Source: Alkalicoccus saliphilus
GTDB taxonomy: Bacteria > Bacillota > Bacilli > Bacillales > Salisediminibacteriaceae
Length of the DNA: 64,000 bases
Reading direction: 5' to 3'
Assembly (NCBI RefSeq): GCF_003044065.1
Contig: NZ_PZJJ01000012.1
Span: 27,126-91,125 of the forward strand
Shown: positions 9,397 through 17,735 of the stretch, piece after piece
How the letters are laid out: every line of letters starts with the position of its first letter
Position numbering within the stretch: position 1 is the first letter of the stretch
Made by a program: the position numbers and the translations under genes
The notes under the pieces: model-generated
Databases searched by the model: none
Told to the model about the DNA's origin: nothing
Seen by the model: only the letters and a program-made list of their open reading frames with translations

Positions 9397-9428
9397 AAAA
9401 GCTGCCTGTATTTTCAGGGCAGCTTTTT
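9397..9428 (+). terminator. rho-independent terminator
   Basis: AAAAGCTGCCTG, loop TATTTT, CAGGGCAGCTTTTT. Ends the hom-unknown-DsbA unit. Confidence 0.85.
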
Positions 9429-9533
9429 AGGCATGATTCTTTCAGTAGGGGAGAGATCCCTCCTCGGTCGCCCGGAGGCTCTAAATACGAAGTTTAATAG
9501 ACTGTTATTAAATTTTTTTCACGATAGGTAAAA

Positions 9534-9563
9534 TTGTCCACGCACCTCCTGCTTGAATATGAT
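9534..9563 (+). promoter_or_regulatory. possible promoter of secY
   Basis: TTGTCC, 18 bases, TATGAT. It would leave a leader of about 130 bases before the secY start. Confidence 0.4.
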
Positions 9564-9700
9564 AGACTAATAAGGCAGTATTTTTCTGAATAGTCGATAG
9601 TTCCAAAGCTTTACAAAGATGCAGGTGATAATAAATCGCAGAGCACATAACGAATGTGCAGCATCGTATATATTTGAAATGAACAGAGGTGTAGATGTTT

Positions 9701-11002
9701 ATGTTTAATGCATTACAGGGGATGTTCCGCGCAGGAGATCTGCGTAATAAAATCTTATTCACGCTTTCCATACTGGTGGTATTCCGTATTGGGGCGCATC
9801 TTCCGGCGCCGGGTGTCAACGCTGATGCCGTCGATTTTGAAGGACTGGCAGCGTTAGGTTTTCTTAACCAGTTCGGCGGCGGTGCACTGGAAAACTTCTC
9901 AATTTTTGCGACGGGAATTATGCCATACATTACTGCGTCGATTATCGTGCAGCTCCTTCGTATGGACGTAGTACCTAAATTTGCAGAGTGGTCCCGGGAA
10001 GGGGATGCAGGACGCAAGAAACTGGCACAGGTTACAAGGTACGGAACAATCGGTATCGCTTTCGTTCAGGCACTCGGTATGTCTATTGGTTTCAATAACA
10101 TTATGCCGGGTCTTGTACCGGATCCGTCCATTGCAACATACCTGCTTATTGCTATTACTCTTACCGGAGGAACAGCATTTCTTCTGTGGCTCGGTGAGCA
10201 GATTACGGCAAAAGGTGTTGGAAACGGGATTTCCATCCTCATATTCGCAGGTATTGCGGCGGGTATTCCGAACGGTGTTATGCAGCTTTATTCCATATAC
10301 ATTGTGGATGCGGGCGAACAGCTGTTTATGAATATAATTATTGTTGCCTTGATTGTACTTGCAATTCTCGCAGTGGTAGTAGGTGTTATTTACGTTCAGC
10401 AGGCAGAACGTAAAGTGCCTGTACAGTATGCGAAGCAGGTTGCTGCCGGCGGCCGTGCCACCGGCGGACAGTCTTCCCACCTGCCGATAAAAGTAAACGC
10501 TGCAGGGGTAATCCCGGTTATCTTTGCGATGTCTCTCTTTATTTTCCCACCGACTGTAGCTAACTTCGTAGGAGAAGGCAGTCCTATTGCAACGTGGGTC
10601 GTCCAGACTTTCGATTACACGAATCCAATCGGGATGGTGGTGTACGCCCTCTTAATCATTGCTTTTGCGTACTTCTATACGTTCGTACAGATGAATCCAG
10701 AGCAGATGGCACAGAATCTTCAGCGACAGAATGGATTTATCCCGGGAGTGCGTCCGGGTAAAGCAACGCAGGATTATATTGTAAAGCTTCTTTACCGTCT
10801 GACGTTCGTCGGATCGCTTTTCCTAGCGACTGTAGCTATCCTTCCGCTTATTCTCGGGCAGCTTGCAGGACTGCCTCCAGCGGTTCAGATTGGTGGTACA
10901 GGTCTTCTTATCGTAGTCGGTGTAGCGCTTGATACAATGAAACGTATCGAGAGCCAGCTGATTGACAGACGATACACAGGATTCATGAAACGATCCTCCT
11001 GA
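9701..11002 (+). CDS. secY: protein translocase subunit SecY, stand-alone copy
   Basis: The ten-helix channel of the Sec translocon. 433 residues, full family length. Conserved features include the N-terminal DLRNKILFTLSILVVFRIG, the plug-region GGGALENFSIFATGIMPYI, the motif LGEQITAKGVGNGISILIF (near 160-180) and PVQYAKQ with the C-terminal RRYTGFMKR. The second ATG (9701) is used because AGAGGTG lies 9 bases before it and only 3 before the first. Unlike the usual gene it is not flanked by rplO, adk or other ribosomal genes but has its own terminator and sits beside an IS remnant. It may be a second SecY or a relocated single copy. Confidence 0.93.
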   Translation: MFNALQGMFRAGDLRNKILFTLSILVVFRIGAHLPAPGVNADAVDFEGLAALGFLNQFGGGALENFSIFATGIMPYITASIIVQLLRMDVVPKFAEWSREGDAGRKKLAQVTRYGTIGIAFVQALGMSIGFNNIMPGLVPDPSIATYLLIAITLTGGTAFLLWLGEQITAKGVGNGISILIFAGIAAGIPNGVMQLYSIYIVDAGEQLFMNIIIVALIVLAILAVVVGVIYVQQAERKVPVQYAKQVAAGGRATGGQSSHLPIKVNAAGVIPVIFAMSLFIFPPTVANFVGEGSPIATWVVQTFDYTNPIGMVVYALLIIAFAYFYTFVQMNPEQMAQNLQRQNGFIPGVRPGKATQDYIVKLLYRLTFVGSLFLATVAILPLILGQLAGLPPAVQIGGTGLLIVVGVALDTMKRIESQLIDRRYTGFMKRSS

Positions 11003-11012
11003 TAAATCATAG

Positions 11013-11046
11013 AAAAGCACTCCGGTTTTTACCGGGGTGCTTTTTA
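11013..11046 (+). terminator. rho-independent terminator after secY
   Basis: AAAGCACTCCGGT, loop TTTT, ACCGGGGTGCTTTTT. Confidence 0.88.
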
Positions 11047-11074
11047 GGTTTTAAAAATGTTTCCTATTAGTAAA

Positions 11075-11605
11075 TATATAAGTTAAATATATAAATCCGA
11101 TTTATAGTCGCATGCAAAGACGGTCGATGATCGCTTCGTGCCTGTGGCTGATATCGCGGATGAATTCCCTTACTTTCAACGTGATCTTTTGGACATTCGG
11201 AAAGAAGACATTATTAATCACCGATTCTTTTAACCATTTCCCCAAACCCTCCATGAGATTTAGCTGAGGGAAGATTTCTTTTCAGAACTTTCGCTGTTTT
11301 TCCTGAGGAATGCCCGATGGTGAGTCCAGAGAGCCCGTTCTTTTGATATGTCGCAATGTAAATGCCCACCGTTTCTACATGTCGATCGAGAATTTGTGCA
11401 ATCTCGTACCGTTTACAGCCGCTTAAAAACAAAATAAACGGCCTGGTACCGTTCCGTTCAAACATTCGGCGATCTTTCGTCTGTCGCATCGCTTCTTGGA
11501 TTTCCTCGAGTTCACATTGCATATTCATGATGCATACCCTTCCACGGTGATTTTCTTTCCTCTTTCCGTTTTGGAAGTTTCGGAAGCTTTAACTCAACTT
11601 ATATA
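11075..11605 (-). mobile_element. IS630-type element, internally deleted
   Basis: Bounded by inverted ends TATATAAGTTAA (11075-11086 region) and, on the other strand, TATATAAGTTGA (11605-11594). The transposase gene inside keeps only its two ends. With the central DDE catalytic region missing, the copy cannot move itself, but the ends could be acted on by a full-length relative. Confidence 0.7.
11102..11528 (-). pseudogene. IS630-family transposase remnant
   Basis: The N-terminal ~85 codons (from 11528) encode a helix-turn-helix with CKRYEIAQILDRHVETVGIY and a linker GLSGLTIGHSSGK typical of IS630 transposases. The C-terminal end, in another frame, reads WLKESVINNVFFP then a helix ending IIDRLCMRL and a stop at 11102; this is the family's usual tail. 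Roughly the middle two thirds, with the catalytic Asp and Glu residues, are gone, and the junction shifts frame near 11260-11230. Confidence 0.75.
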
Positions 11606-11790
11606 GCAGCTTTTCTTCATTCCAGGATTAGTATGGTCCGGTTTTGTCTAATTTTGGATAATTAACAGGCCTTGTTTATAAACCAGGCTTTAGAGCTGGG
11701 TTTTATAAATTTTTAAAAAGGGAAATGCAACTTAAGTAATAGTACAGTTATAAGAATTAAGAAACTTATTATGGAAAGGTTGATTTTAGA

Positions 11791-13173
11791 ATGAAAAAAC
11801 TGAAGAGAAACGGCCTGCTTGCTCTCTCGCTTTCTACTGTGATGGTGGTTGCAGCATGTGGCAATGATGATACTTCAGACGAGGAATCAACGGATGACTC
11901 TAATGCTGGAACAGAAGAAAATACTGAGTCGGATGCCGGAGCAGAAGAAAATGCTGACGAGGGCGCTGATGAAAGTGCAGAAGATGATGGAAGTGCAGAA
12001 GATGAACCAAAAGTTACTGAGTTTGAACCAGCATTTCCAGAACAAACAAGAGCACCTGAAGTAGAGACTGAAACAGAACTTAATGAGGAAGTTGTTGTTG
12101 AAGATCTTGGTGTGTCCTGGGGTATGGAAGAGTTTGATACAAACCGCTTACTTGTTACGCAGAGAGATTCAGCCGAACTTCTTATTATAGACCTTGAAGA
12201 TGGTTCTGTTTCAGATCCAATCGAAGGTACACCAGAAGTAAATAACGAAGCTCAAGGTGGGCTGCTTGATGTAACCATTGCACCTGATTTTGACGAATCA
12301 AGATTAGTATTTATGACGTTTGCTCAAGATATTGAAGGTGGTACTGTTACTGCTGTCGGTAAAGGTGTTCTATCAGAAGATGAAGCTTCACTTGAAGATT
12401 TTGAAGTTATCTTCCAGGCAGAACCAGCATATGATGGTTCCTTACACTACGGTGGGCGTATTATCTTTGATGATGAGGACAACCTGTTCTTAACAACTGG
12501 TGAGCGTTCAGATGATCCAATCCGCGAACGTGCACAAGACTTGGATGCTTACCTAGGTAAAGTAATTCACATTACACAAGATGGAGAAGCAGTAGATACG
12601 AATCCATTTGTCGAAGATGAAGACGCACTGGATGGTATTTACAGCTACGGTCACCGTAATATTCAAGGTGTGGACTTCCACCCTGAAACAGAAGACTTAT
12701 GGATTGTTGAATTCGGTCCAGAAGCTGGGGATGAACTTAATATTATTGAACCAGGCGAGAACTATGGATGGCCAATTGTTTCTTATGGTCTCGAGTACAG
12801 TGGTGAATTTGTCAATGAAGGCATTTCAGAACACGAGGAGCAGGGCTTTGTTGAACCAGTATATTATTGGGATCCAACAAGTGCACCAAGTGGTATGTCA
12901 TTCTATGATAACGACGCAATTTCTGAATGGGAGAACGACTTGTTCATCGGTGGTTTAGCGCCGAACTATATTGTACGTGTCGTAATTGAAGATGACCTCA
13001 TCGTTGGAGAAGAGCGTCTATTAACGGAAGAAGGCGAACGTTTCCGTGATATTCTTGTAACTGAGGATGGCGCGCTTATTGCAACCACTGATGACGGTAA
13101 GATTTATCAGATTACTGCAGCAGATGAAGGTGACGCAGTTGAAGACACAGAAGAAGACGACGATGCTGAATAA
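11791..13173 (+). CDS. PQQ-type sugar dehydrogenase-like lipoprotein, very acidic
   Basis: A 460-residue exported protein: basic start and hydrophobic core, lipobox VAAC with Cys 23, then a linker of about 60 residues made almost only of Asp, Glu, Ser, Ala and Asn. The rest matches the soluble glucose/aldose dehydrogenase six-bladed beta-propeller: VSWGMEEF, EAQGGLLDVTIAPDF, HYGGRIIFDDEDNLFLTTGER, YGHRNIQGVDFHP and PGENYGWP are hallmarks. Relatives oxidise aldoses with pyrroloquinoline quinone outside the cell. Whether this protein binds PQQ is not certain. The bias to Asp and Glu fits a salt-adapted secreted protein. Codon use looks more AT-rich than in neighbours, which may mean a separate origin. 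Confidence 0.85.
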   Translation: MKKLKRNGLLALSLSTVMVVAACGNDDTSDEESTDDSNAGTEENTESDAGAEENADEGADESAEDDGSAEDEPKVTEFEPAFPEQTRAPEVETETELNEEVVVEDLGVSWGMEEFDTNRLLVTQRDSAELLIIDLEDGSVSDPIEGTPEVNNEAQGGLLDVTIAPDFDESRLVFMTFAQDIEGGTVTAVGKGVLSEDEASLEDFEVIFQAEPAYDGSLHYGGRIIFDDEDNLFLTTGERSDDPIRERAQDLDAYLGKVIHITQDGEAVDTNPFVEDEDALDGIYSYGHRNIQGVDFHPETEDLWIVEFGPEAGDELNIIEPGENYGWPIVSYGLEYSGEFVNEGISEHEEQGFVEPVYYWDPTSAPSGMSFYDNDAISEWENDLFIGGLAPNYIVRVVIEDDLIVGEERLLTEEGERFRDILVTEDGALIATTDDGKIYQITAADEGDAVEDTEEDDDAE

Positions 13174-13198
13174 TTTATTATTCTCTAAAAGCACCCAA

Positions 13199-13225
13199 CC
13201 TTAAGTTAATGTCATTAACTTAAGG
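13199..13225. repeat. perfect 13-bp inverted repeat
   Basis: CCTTAAGTTAATG and its exact complement around a single central T, just after the dehydrogenase gene. No T tract follows, so it is not an ordinary terminator; it could be a protein-binding site or add stability to the mRNA end. Confidence 0.6.
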
Positions 13226-13241
13226 CGTTTGACAATATTAA

Positions 13242-13288
13242 AGAAGCAGGCATTTATGGAAATCCCTGAATGCCTGCTTCTTTTTTGC
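13242..13288 (+). terminator. rho-independent terminator
   Basis: GAAGCAGGCATT pairs with AATGCCTGCTTC, followed by TTTTTT. Confidence 0.85.
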
Positions 13289-13381
13289 TGCCTGTGCAGA
13301 TTGAAAAAATAAAGGTGGTATGATTGAAATGATTCGGTGGACATACAGAGCTGCGGACAGCGAAAGGAGGATATAAGGAAG

Positions 13382-13540
13382 GTGTCTATCATACAGAAAA
13401 CAATGGAAGCGTTCAAAGATTATTGAGAAGAAGGCCAGGTGATTCACCTGGAAGATATTCGTGAAGTCACCCCCGAGAAGTTTACACGCAAGTGGAAAAA
13501 GAACCCTTACAAGCTCATGCTTCAAATGTTTGCCCCGTGA
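13382..13540 (+). pseudogene. small reading frame with an internal TGA, likely remnant
   Basis: From a GTG preceded by AAAGGAGG (11 bases away), the frame gives 14 codons ending KDY, a TGA at 13424-13426, then EEGQVIHLEDIREVTPEKF and about 17 more residues to a stop. The middle resembles the N-terminal helix-bundle domain of tyrosine recombinases, so this may be an integrase fragment. A 17-base palindrome (13435-13451) follows the TGA at SECIS-like distance but no redox motif is present. Function unknown; coding status doubtful. Confidence 0.35.
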
Positions 13541-13786
13541 TTACTGCCACAAAATATTAACACCTCTGGCATCTTTCTTTCCATTAAATGATAGAGTATA
13601 TACCACGGACTGACAACAGACGTACCCATATATAATTTCTTAAAGACAGGGGGGGATGCTGGTCTACAGGCATTCTTTCAGATCTGGTGTTTTGTGCGGG
13701 ACTGCCGGAGAGCTCTCATACTAATGGAATAATTAATTCATTAGTACGACTTAATCAAAACTCCGAAAAGGGGATGTCCTGTAAAT
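13541..13786. other. non-coding stretch with one AT-rich palindrome
   Basis: No supported gene. It holds TACTAATG...CATTAGTA (around 13716-13745) as an 8-bp inverted repeat with a 12-base centre. Nothing else recognised. Confidence 0.4.
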
Positions 13787-13890
13787 GAGAGAGCACGGCT
13801 TAGCGCGGACTAAACCCTGTCAGATAAATCCAGGTATGACAGGGTTTTAAAACCTTGGTCCGGCTCCGCTCGTGCTATTCAGGCTCTCTC
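13787..13890 (+). ncRNA. possible structured RNA element
   Basis: Nested inverted repeats over 104 bases: outer GAGAGAGC with GCTCTCTC, next GCACG with CGTGC and GCGGAC with GTCCGG, and an inner perfect 11-bp stem AAACCCTGTCA (13812-13822) with TGACAGGGTTT (13837-13847). The nested arrangement suggests a folded RNA or a MITE. I cannot match it to a known riboswitch class. The fadN promoter is about 130 bases downstream. Confidence 0.4.
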
Positions 13891-14021
13891 TATGCTCCTT
13901 TTGAGCCAGCCTCTTTCAGATAAAAGATAAGACTTAACGGAGAAAAGAATTAAGCGGACGTTGTTTTAATGGAGAAGAAAAGAACGGAAAAATCATTGAA
14001 GAAATTTTTTGACATTTCTTG

Positions 14022-14050
14022 TTGCATAACGGCAGGAAATTATATATAGT
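14022..14050 (+). promoter_or_regulatory. promoter of the fadNAE operon
   Basis: TTGCAT, 17 bases, TATAGT. The FadR operator begins 36 bases downstream, so repression would block early elongation. Confidence 0.5.
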
Positions 14051-14086
14051 AAAAGAAGCGAAGGAAATATTTTTTTAAAGTAAAAA

Positions 14087-14104
14087 TGAATGATTATTCA
14101 TTCA
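14087..14104 (+). promoter_or_regulatory. FadR (TetR family) operator
   Basis: TGAATGATTATTCATTCA, a perfect 7-bp inverted repeat with a 4-base centre, matching the TGAATGAN4TCATTCA site of Bacillus FadR, which releases DNA on binding long-chain acyl-CoA. It lies 25 bases before fadN. Confidence 0.88.
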
Positions 14105-14129
14105 AAAATAGACTGCAAGGAGGTTTCAC

Positions 14130-16514
14130 ATGTCACGTCATATTAAAAAAGCAGCAGTGCTCGGCTCTGGAATTATGGGATCAGGAATCGCAGCTCATTT
14201 GGCAAACATTGGAATTCCAGTACTTCTTCTGGATATCGTACCGAAGGAAGAACAGGATAGTGGAGGCAGTGTAGCAACGAAGGAAAAGAAAAAAGCCCGG
14301 AATAAACTTTCGGCAGAAGCTGTGAAAAAGTTGAAAAAGCAGAAGCCCGCCCCTCTCTCACGTTCGGAAAATGCGGATTTAATCGAGCCGGGCAACTTTG
14401 AAGACGATATGCACCGGCTTCAGGAAGTGGATTGGGTTATTGAGGTAGTAGTAGAAAACCTGGAGATAAAACAAAAGGTTTTTGCCCAGGTGGATGAACA
14501 CCGTCAAAAAGGATCAATTATCAGTTCCAACACATCCGGAATTTCTGTGGAAGCTATGGCAGAAGGACGTTCGGAAGATTTTCAGAAGCACTTTCTCGGC
14601 ACTCACTTTTTTAACCCGCCGCGATATTTAAAACTCCTGGAAGTAATCCCGACAAACGCCACAGACCCGCAGGTGCTTTCCTTTATGAAGCAGTTTGGTG
14701 AAGATGTTCTCGGCAAAGGAGTAGTGGAAGCGAAAGACACGCCTAATTTTATCGGTAACCGGATAGGCACTTATGGTCTTCTCGTGACAGTCAGGGAAAT
14801 GATGAAAGGCGGCTACTCGATCGGTGAAGTGGATTCTGTAACCGGACCAGCGATCGGACGTCCGAAAAGTGCTACTTTCCGTACGCTGGATGTTGTAGGT
14901 CTCGATACGTTCATGCACGTAGCGGAAAACGTATATGCACAACTGGAAGGGGAAGAGAAAGAAGTTTTTGACCCGCCGGCATTTATGAGAAAAATGATTG
15001 ACGAAAATATGCTGGGCAGTAAAACAGGAAAAGGTTTTTATCAAAAACAGAAAACAGACAAAGGCAGCGAAATTTACGAGCTGGACTATGAATCCATGGA
15101 ATATGTACCGCGCCGTAAAATGAAAGCGCCTTCCGTACAGCAGAGTAAGCAGGCGAAAGGAAAAGCAGCTAAAATCCAGACGCTTGTATATGCAGATGAT
15201 AAAGCCGGCCAGCTTGTCTGGAATATATTAAAGCCGACTCTGCTTTATGCAGCAGAAAAATGTTATGAAGTAGCCGATTCCCTGTACGATGTGGATCAGG
15301 CGATGAAATGGGGCTTCGGATGGGAACTCGGACCTTTTGAAACATGGGATGCGATTGGCGTCGAAAAATCCGTCAACCGTATGAAAGAAGAAGGAGAAGA
15401 GATTCCGGAATGGGTGGAAAAAATGCTCGCAGAAGGCAGAACGAAATTCTACGAGGGACACGCCCGCTACTATCAGGAAGGCAGCTACAAAGATGCCGCG
15501 ATAAATAAAAAAGTAATTCATCTGAAAACCACTAAAACAGACAGCAGCGTCGTGATGAAAAATGCCGGAGCCTCACTGATAGATATCGGCGATGATATTG
15601 CTGTACTTGAATTTACATCACCGAACAATTCGATCGGCCTGGACGTCATGCAGATGATCAACAAGTCTGTTGACGAAGCGGAAAAGAACTACAAAGGTCT
15701 CGTGATTAATAACCAGGGTAAAAACTTCTGTGTCGGGGCGAACCTGATGATGATGCTCATGGAAGCGCAGGATATGAACTTCCCGGAAATTGATCTCGTT
15801 GTCCGGCAGTTCCAAAACTCCATGGCGAAAATCCGCTATTCTGAAAAACCGGTCGTAGCGGCTCCGTTCCAGATGACGCTCGGCGGCGGGACGGAAGTCT
15901 GCCTGCCTGCAGCAGGAATTCAGGCTTCCATGGAAACATACATGGGTCTCGTTGAAGCAGGTGTCGGACTGATTCCGGGGGGCGGAGGGAATAAAGAACT
16001 TTACCTTCGTCATGTGAACAGCCTGCCGGAAGGAACGAACATTGATCTTCAGGCGGTTTCGAATAAGGTTTTTGAAACAATTGCAACAGCAAAAGTCAGC
16101 ACAAGTGCCCACGAAGCGGAAGGACTCGGATTTATCCGGCCGCAGGATGATATTAGTATTAACGGAGATCACCTTCTTCATGATGCGAAGCAGAAAGCGC
16201 TTTACTTGTATAACCAGGGCTACCGTGCACCAAAACGGGAAGCGATTCCGGTTGTCGGGGAGAGAGGATACGCTACAATGCTGCTTGGGGCAAAGACAAT
16301 GAAATTCGGAGGACACATTTCTGACCACGATCTGAAAATCGCAGAAAAACTGGCCTTTGTTCTTGCAGGCGGACGTGTTCCTTACGGTACGAAAGTAGAT
16401 GAACAGTACCTGCTTGATTTGGAAAGAGAGGCGTTTCTCAGTCTTGTAGGTGAGCCGAAAACCCAGCAGCGTATGCAGCATATGCTGACAACAGGCAAGC
16501 CGCTGCGCAACTAG
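14130..16514 (+). CDS. fadN: 3-hydroxyacyl-CoA dehydrogenase / enoyl-CoA hydratase
   Basis: The bifunctional middle enzyme of fatty-acid beta-oxidation. 794 residues: NAD-binding GSGIMGSGIAAHLANIG at residues 10-26, dehydrogenase domain with FLGTHFFNPPRYLKLLEV near 150 and GNRIGTYGLL near 207, a second helical dehydrogenase segment around 350-460, and a C-terminal crotonase domain (about 480-700) with FCVGANLMMM and PFQMTLGGGTEV. This dehydrogenase-first order is that of Bacillus FadN, opposite to E. coli FadB. Strong AAGGAGG upstream. First gene of fadN-fadA-fadE under the FadR operator. Confidence 0.95.
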   Translation: MSRHIKKAAVLGSGIMGSGIAAHLANIGIPVLLLDIVPKEEQDSGGSVATKEKKKARNKLSAEAVKKLKKQKPAPLSRSENADLIEPGNFEDDMHRLQEVDWVIEVVVENLEIKQKVFAQVDEHRQKGSIISSNTSGISVEAMAEGRSEDFQKHFLGTHFFNPPRYLKLLEVIPTNATDPQVLSFMKQFGEDVLGKGVVEAKDTPNFIGNRIGTYGLLVTVREMMKGGYSIGEVDSVTGPAIGRPKSATFRTLDVVGLDTFMHVAENVYAQLEGEEKEVFDPPAFMRKMIDENMLGSKTGKGFYQKQKTDKGSEIYELDYESMEYVPRRKMKAPSVQQSKQAKGKAAKIQTLVYADDKAGQLVWNILKPTLLYAAEKCYEVADSLYDVDQAMKWGFGWELGPFETWDAIGVEKSVNRMKEEGEEIPEWVEKMLAEGRTKFYEGHARYYQEGSYKDAAINKKVIHLKTTKTDSSVVMKNAGASLIDIGDDIAVLEFTSPNNSIGLDVMQMINKSVDEAEKNYKGLVINNQGKNFCVGANLMMMLMEAQDMNFPEIDLVVRQFQNSMAKIRYSEKPVVAAPFQMTLGGGTEVCLPAAGIQASMETYMGLVEAGVGLIPGGGGNKELYLRHVNSLPEGTNIDLQAVSNKVFETIATAKVSTSAHEAEGLGFIRPQDDISINGDHLLHDAKQKALYLYNQGYRAPKREAIPVVGERGYATMLLGAKTMKFGGHISDHDLKIAEKLAFVLAGGRVPYGTKVDEQYLLDLEREAFLSLVGEPKTQQRMQHMLTTGKPLRN

Positions 16515-16533
16515 TTGAAGGAGGGGATCTGAA

Positions 16534-17715
16534 GTGAAAGAAGCAGTTATAGTTGCAGGAGCAAGAACTCCTGTCGGAAAAGCGAAAAAAGGAACGTTTG
16601 CCAGTGTCCGTCCGGACGATCTGGCTGCGGTTACCATAAAAGAAACATTAAAACGTGCAAATAACTTTGACCCGCAGCGTGTGGAAGACGTTATTATCGG
16701 CTGTGCCATGCCGGAAGCAGAGCAGGGGATGAACATGGCAAGAAACATTTCCGCGCTCGCAGGCCTGCCGCAGCAGGTGCCGGCTATTACGATCAACCGC
16801 TACTGTTCCTCCGGCCTGCAGAGTATTGCATACGGAGCGGAGCGGATTATGCTCGGTCAGTCGGAAGCAATCATTGCCGGTGGAGCAGAATCCATGAGCC
16901 TGATTCCCATGGGAGGGCATGTCATCGCCCCAAACCCCTCACTCGTGGAAAATGCTCCTGAATATTACATGGGGATGGGCTTTACAGCAGAAGAAGTAGC
17001 TAAACGCTACGGAGTCTCCAGGGAAGACCAGGACGCCTTCGCGGCTGAAAGTCATAAACGTGCAGCAGACGCTGTGAAAAACGGTCGTTTTGATGATGAA
17101 ATTGTGCCGGTCCCGGTAACACTCCGGGGAGTGGACGGAAATAATAAGCTTTGGGAAAAAGAAGTGACTCATTCCCGCGATGAAGGGATCCGGGAAGATA
17201 CAACGAAGGAATCGCTGGGGCAGCTTCGCCCTGCTTTTAACCCATATAATGGAACAGTAACAGCCGGGAATGCTTCCCAGATGAGTGACGGTGCAGCTTC
17301 TGTTCTCGTGATGGACCGGGAAAAAGCTGAACAGGACGGTCTGCAGCCACTCGTGAAGTTCCGTTCGTTTGCCGTGGCAGGTGTTGCTCCGGAAGTGATG
17401 GGTATCGGGCCGGTCGAAGCAATTCCAAAAGCCGTCAAACAGGCAGGGCTTTCTCTTGAGGATATTGGTCTGTTTGAACTCAATGAAGCGTTTGCTTCCC
17501 AGTCTCTCCAGGTGATACGTCATCTAAACCTTGATCATAACAAAGTTAACGTCAATGGCGGGGCGATTGCACTTGGTCATCCACTCGGATGTACCGGTAC
17601 AAAGCTGACATTAAGCCTTATTCATGAAATGAAGCGCCGTAATGAACAGTTTGGTGTAGTCACAATGTGTATCGGAGGCGGCATGGGTGCCGCAGGCGTG
17701 TTCGAATTACTTTAA
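16534..17715 (+). CDS. fadA: acetyl-CoA C-acyltransferase (thiolase)
   Basis: Cleaves 3-ketoacyl-CoA to acetyl-CoA and a shortened acyl-CoA. 393 residues. The nucleophilic Cys is in NRYCSSGLQSIA (near residue 90), ELNEAFASQ near 317, the His of GGAIALGHPLGCTG near 347 and the second Cys in CIGGGMGAAG near 379. It starts with GTG, 10 bases after GGAGGGG, and follows fadN by 19 bases, so the two are one operon. Confidence 0.95.
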   Translation: MKEAVIVAGARTPVGKAKKGTFASVRPDDLAAVTIKETLKRANNFDPQRVEDVIIGCAMPEAEQGMNMARNISALAGLPQQVPAITINRYCSSGLQSIAYGAERIMLGQSEAIIAGGAESMSLIPMGGHVIAPNPSLVENAPEYYMGMGFTAEEVAKRYGVSREDQDAFAAESHKRAADAVKNGRFDDEIVPVPVTLRGVDGNNKLWEKEVTHSRDEGIREDTTKESLGQLRPAFNPYNGTVTAGNASQMSDGAASVLVMDREKAEQDGLQPLVKFRSFAVAGVAPEVMGIGPVEAIPKAVKQAGLSLEDIGLFELNEAFASQSLQVIRHLNLDHNKVNVNGGAIALGHPLGCTGTKLTLSLIHEMKRRNEQFGVVTMCIGGGMGAAGVFELL

Positions 17716-17735
17716 ACTTGAGAGGATGATAAAAT

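Noticed and set aside
15618..16796. 392-codon minus-strand frame over fadN/fadA
   Set aside because: Antisense shadow of strongly matching genes.
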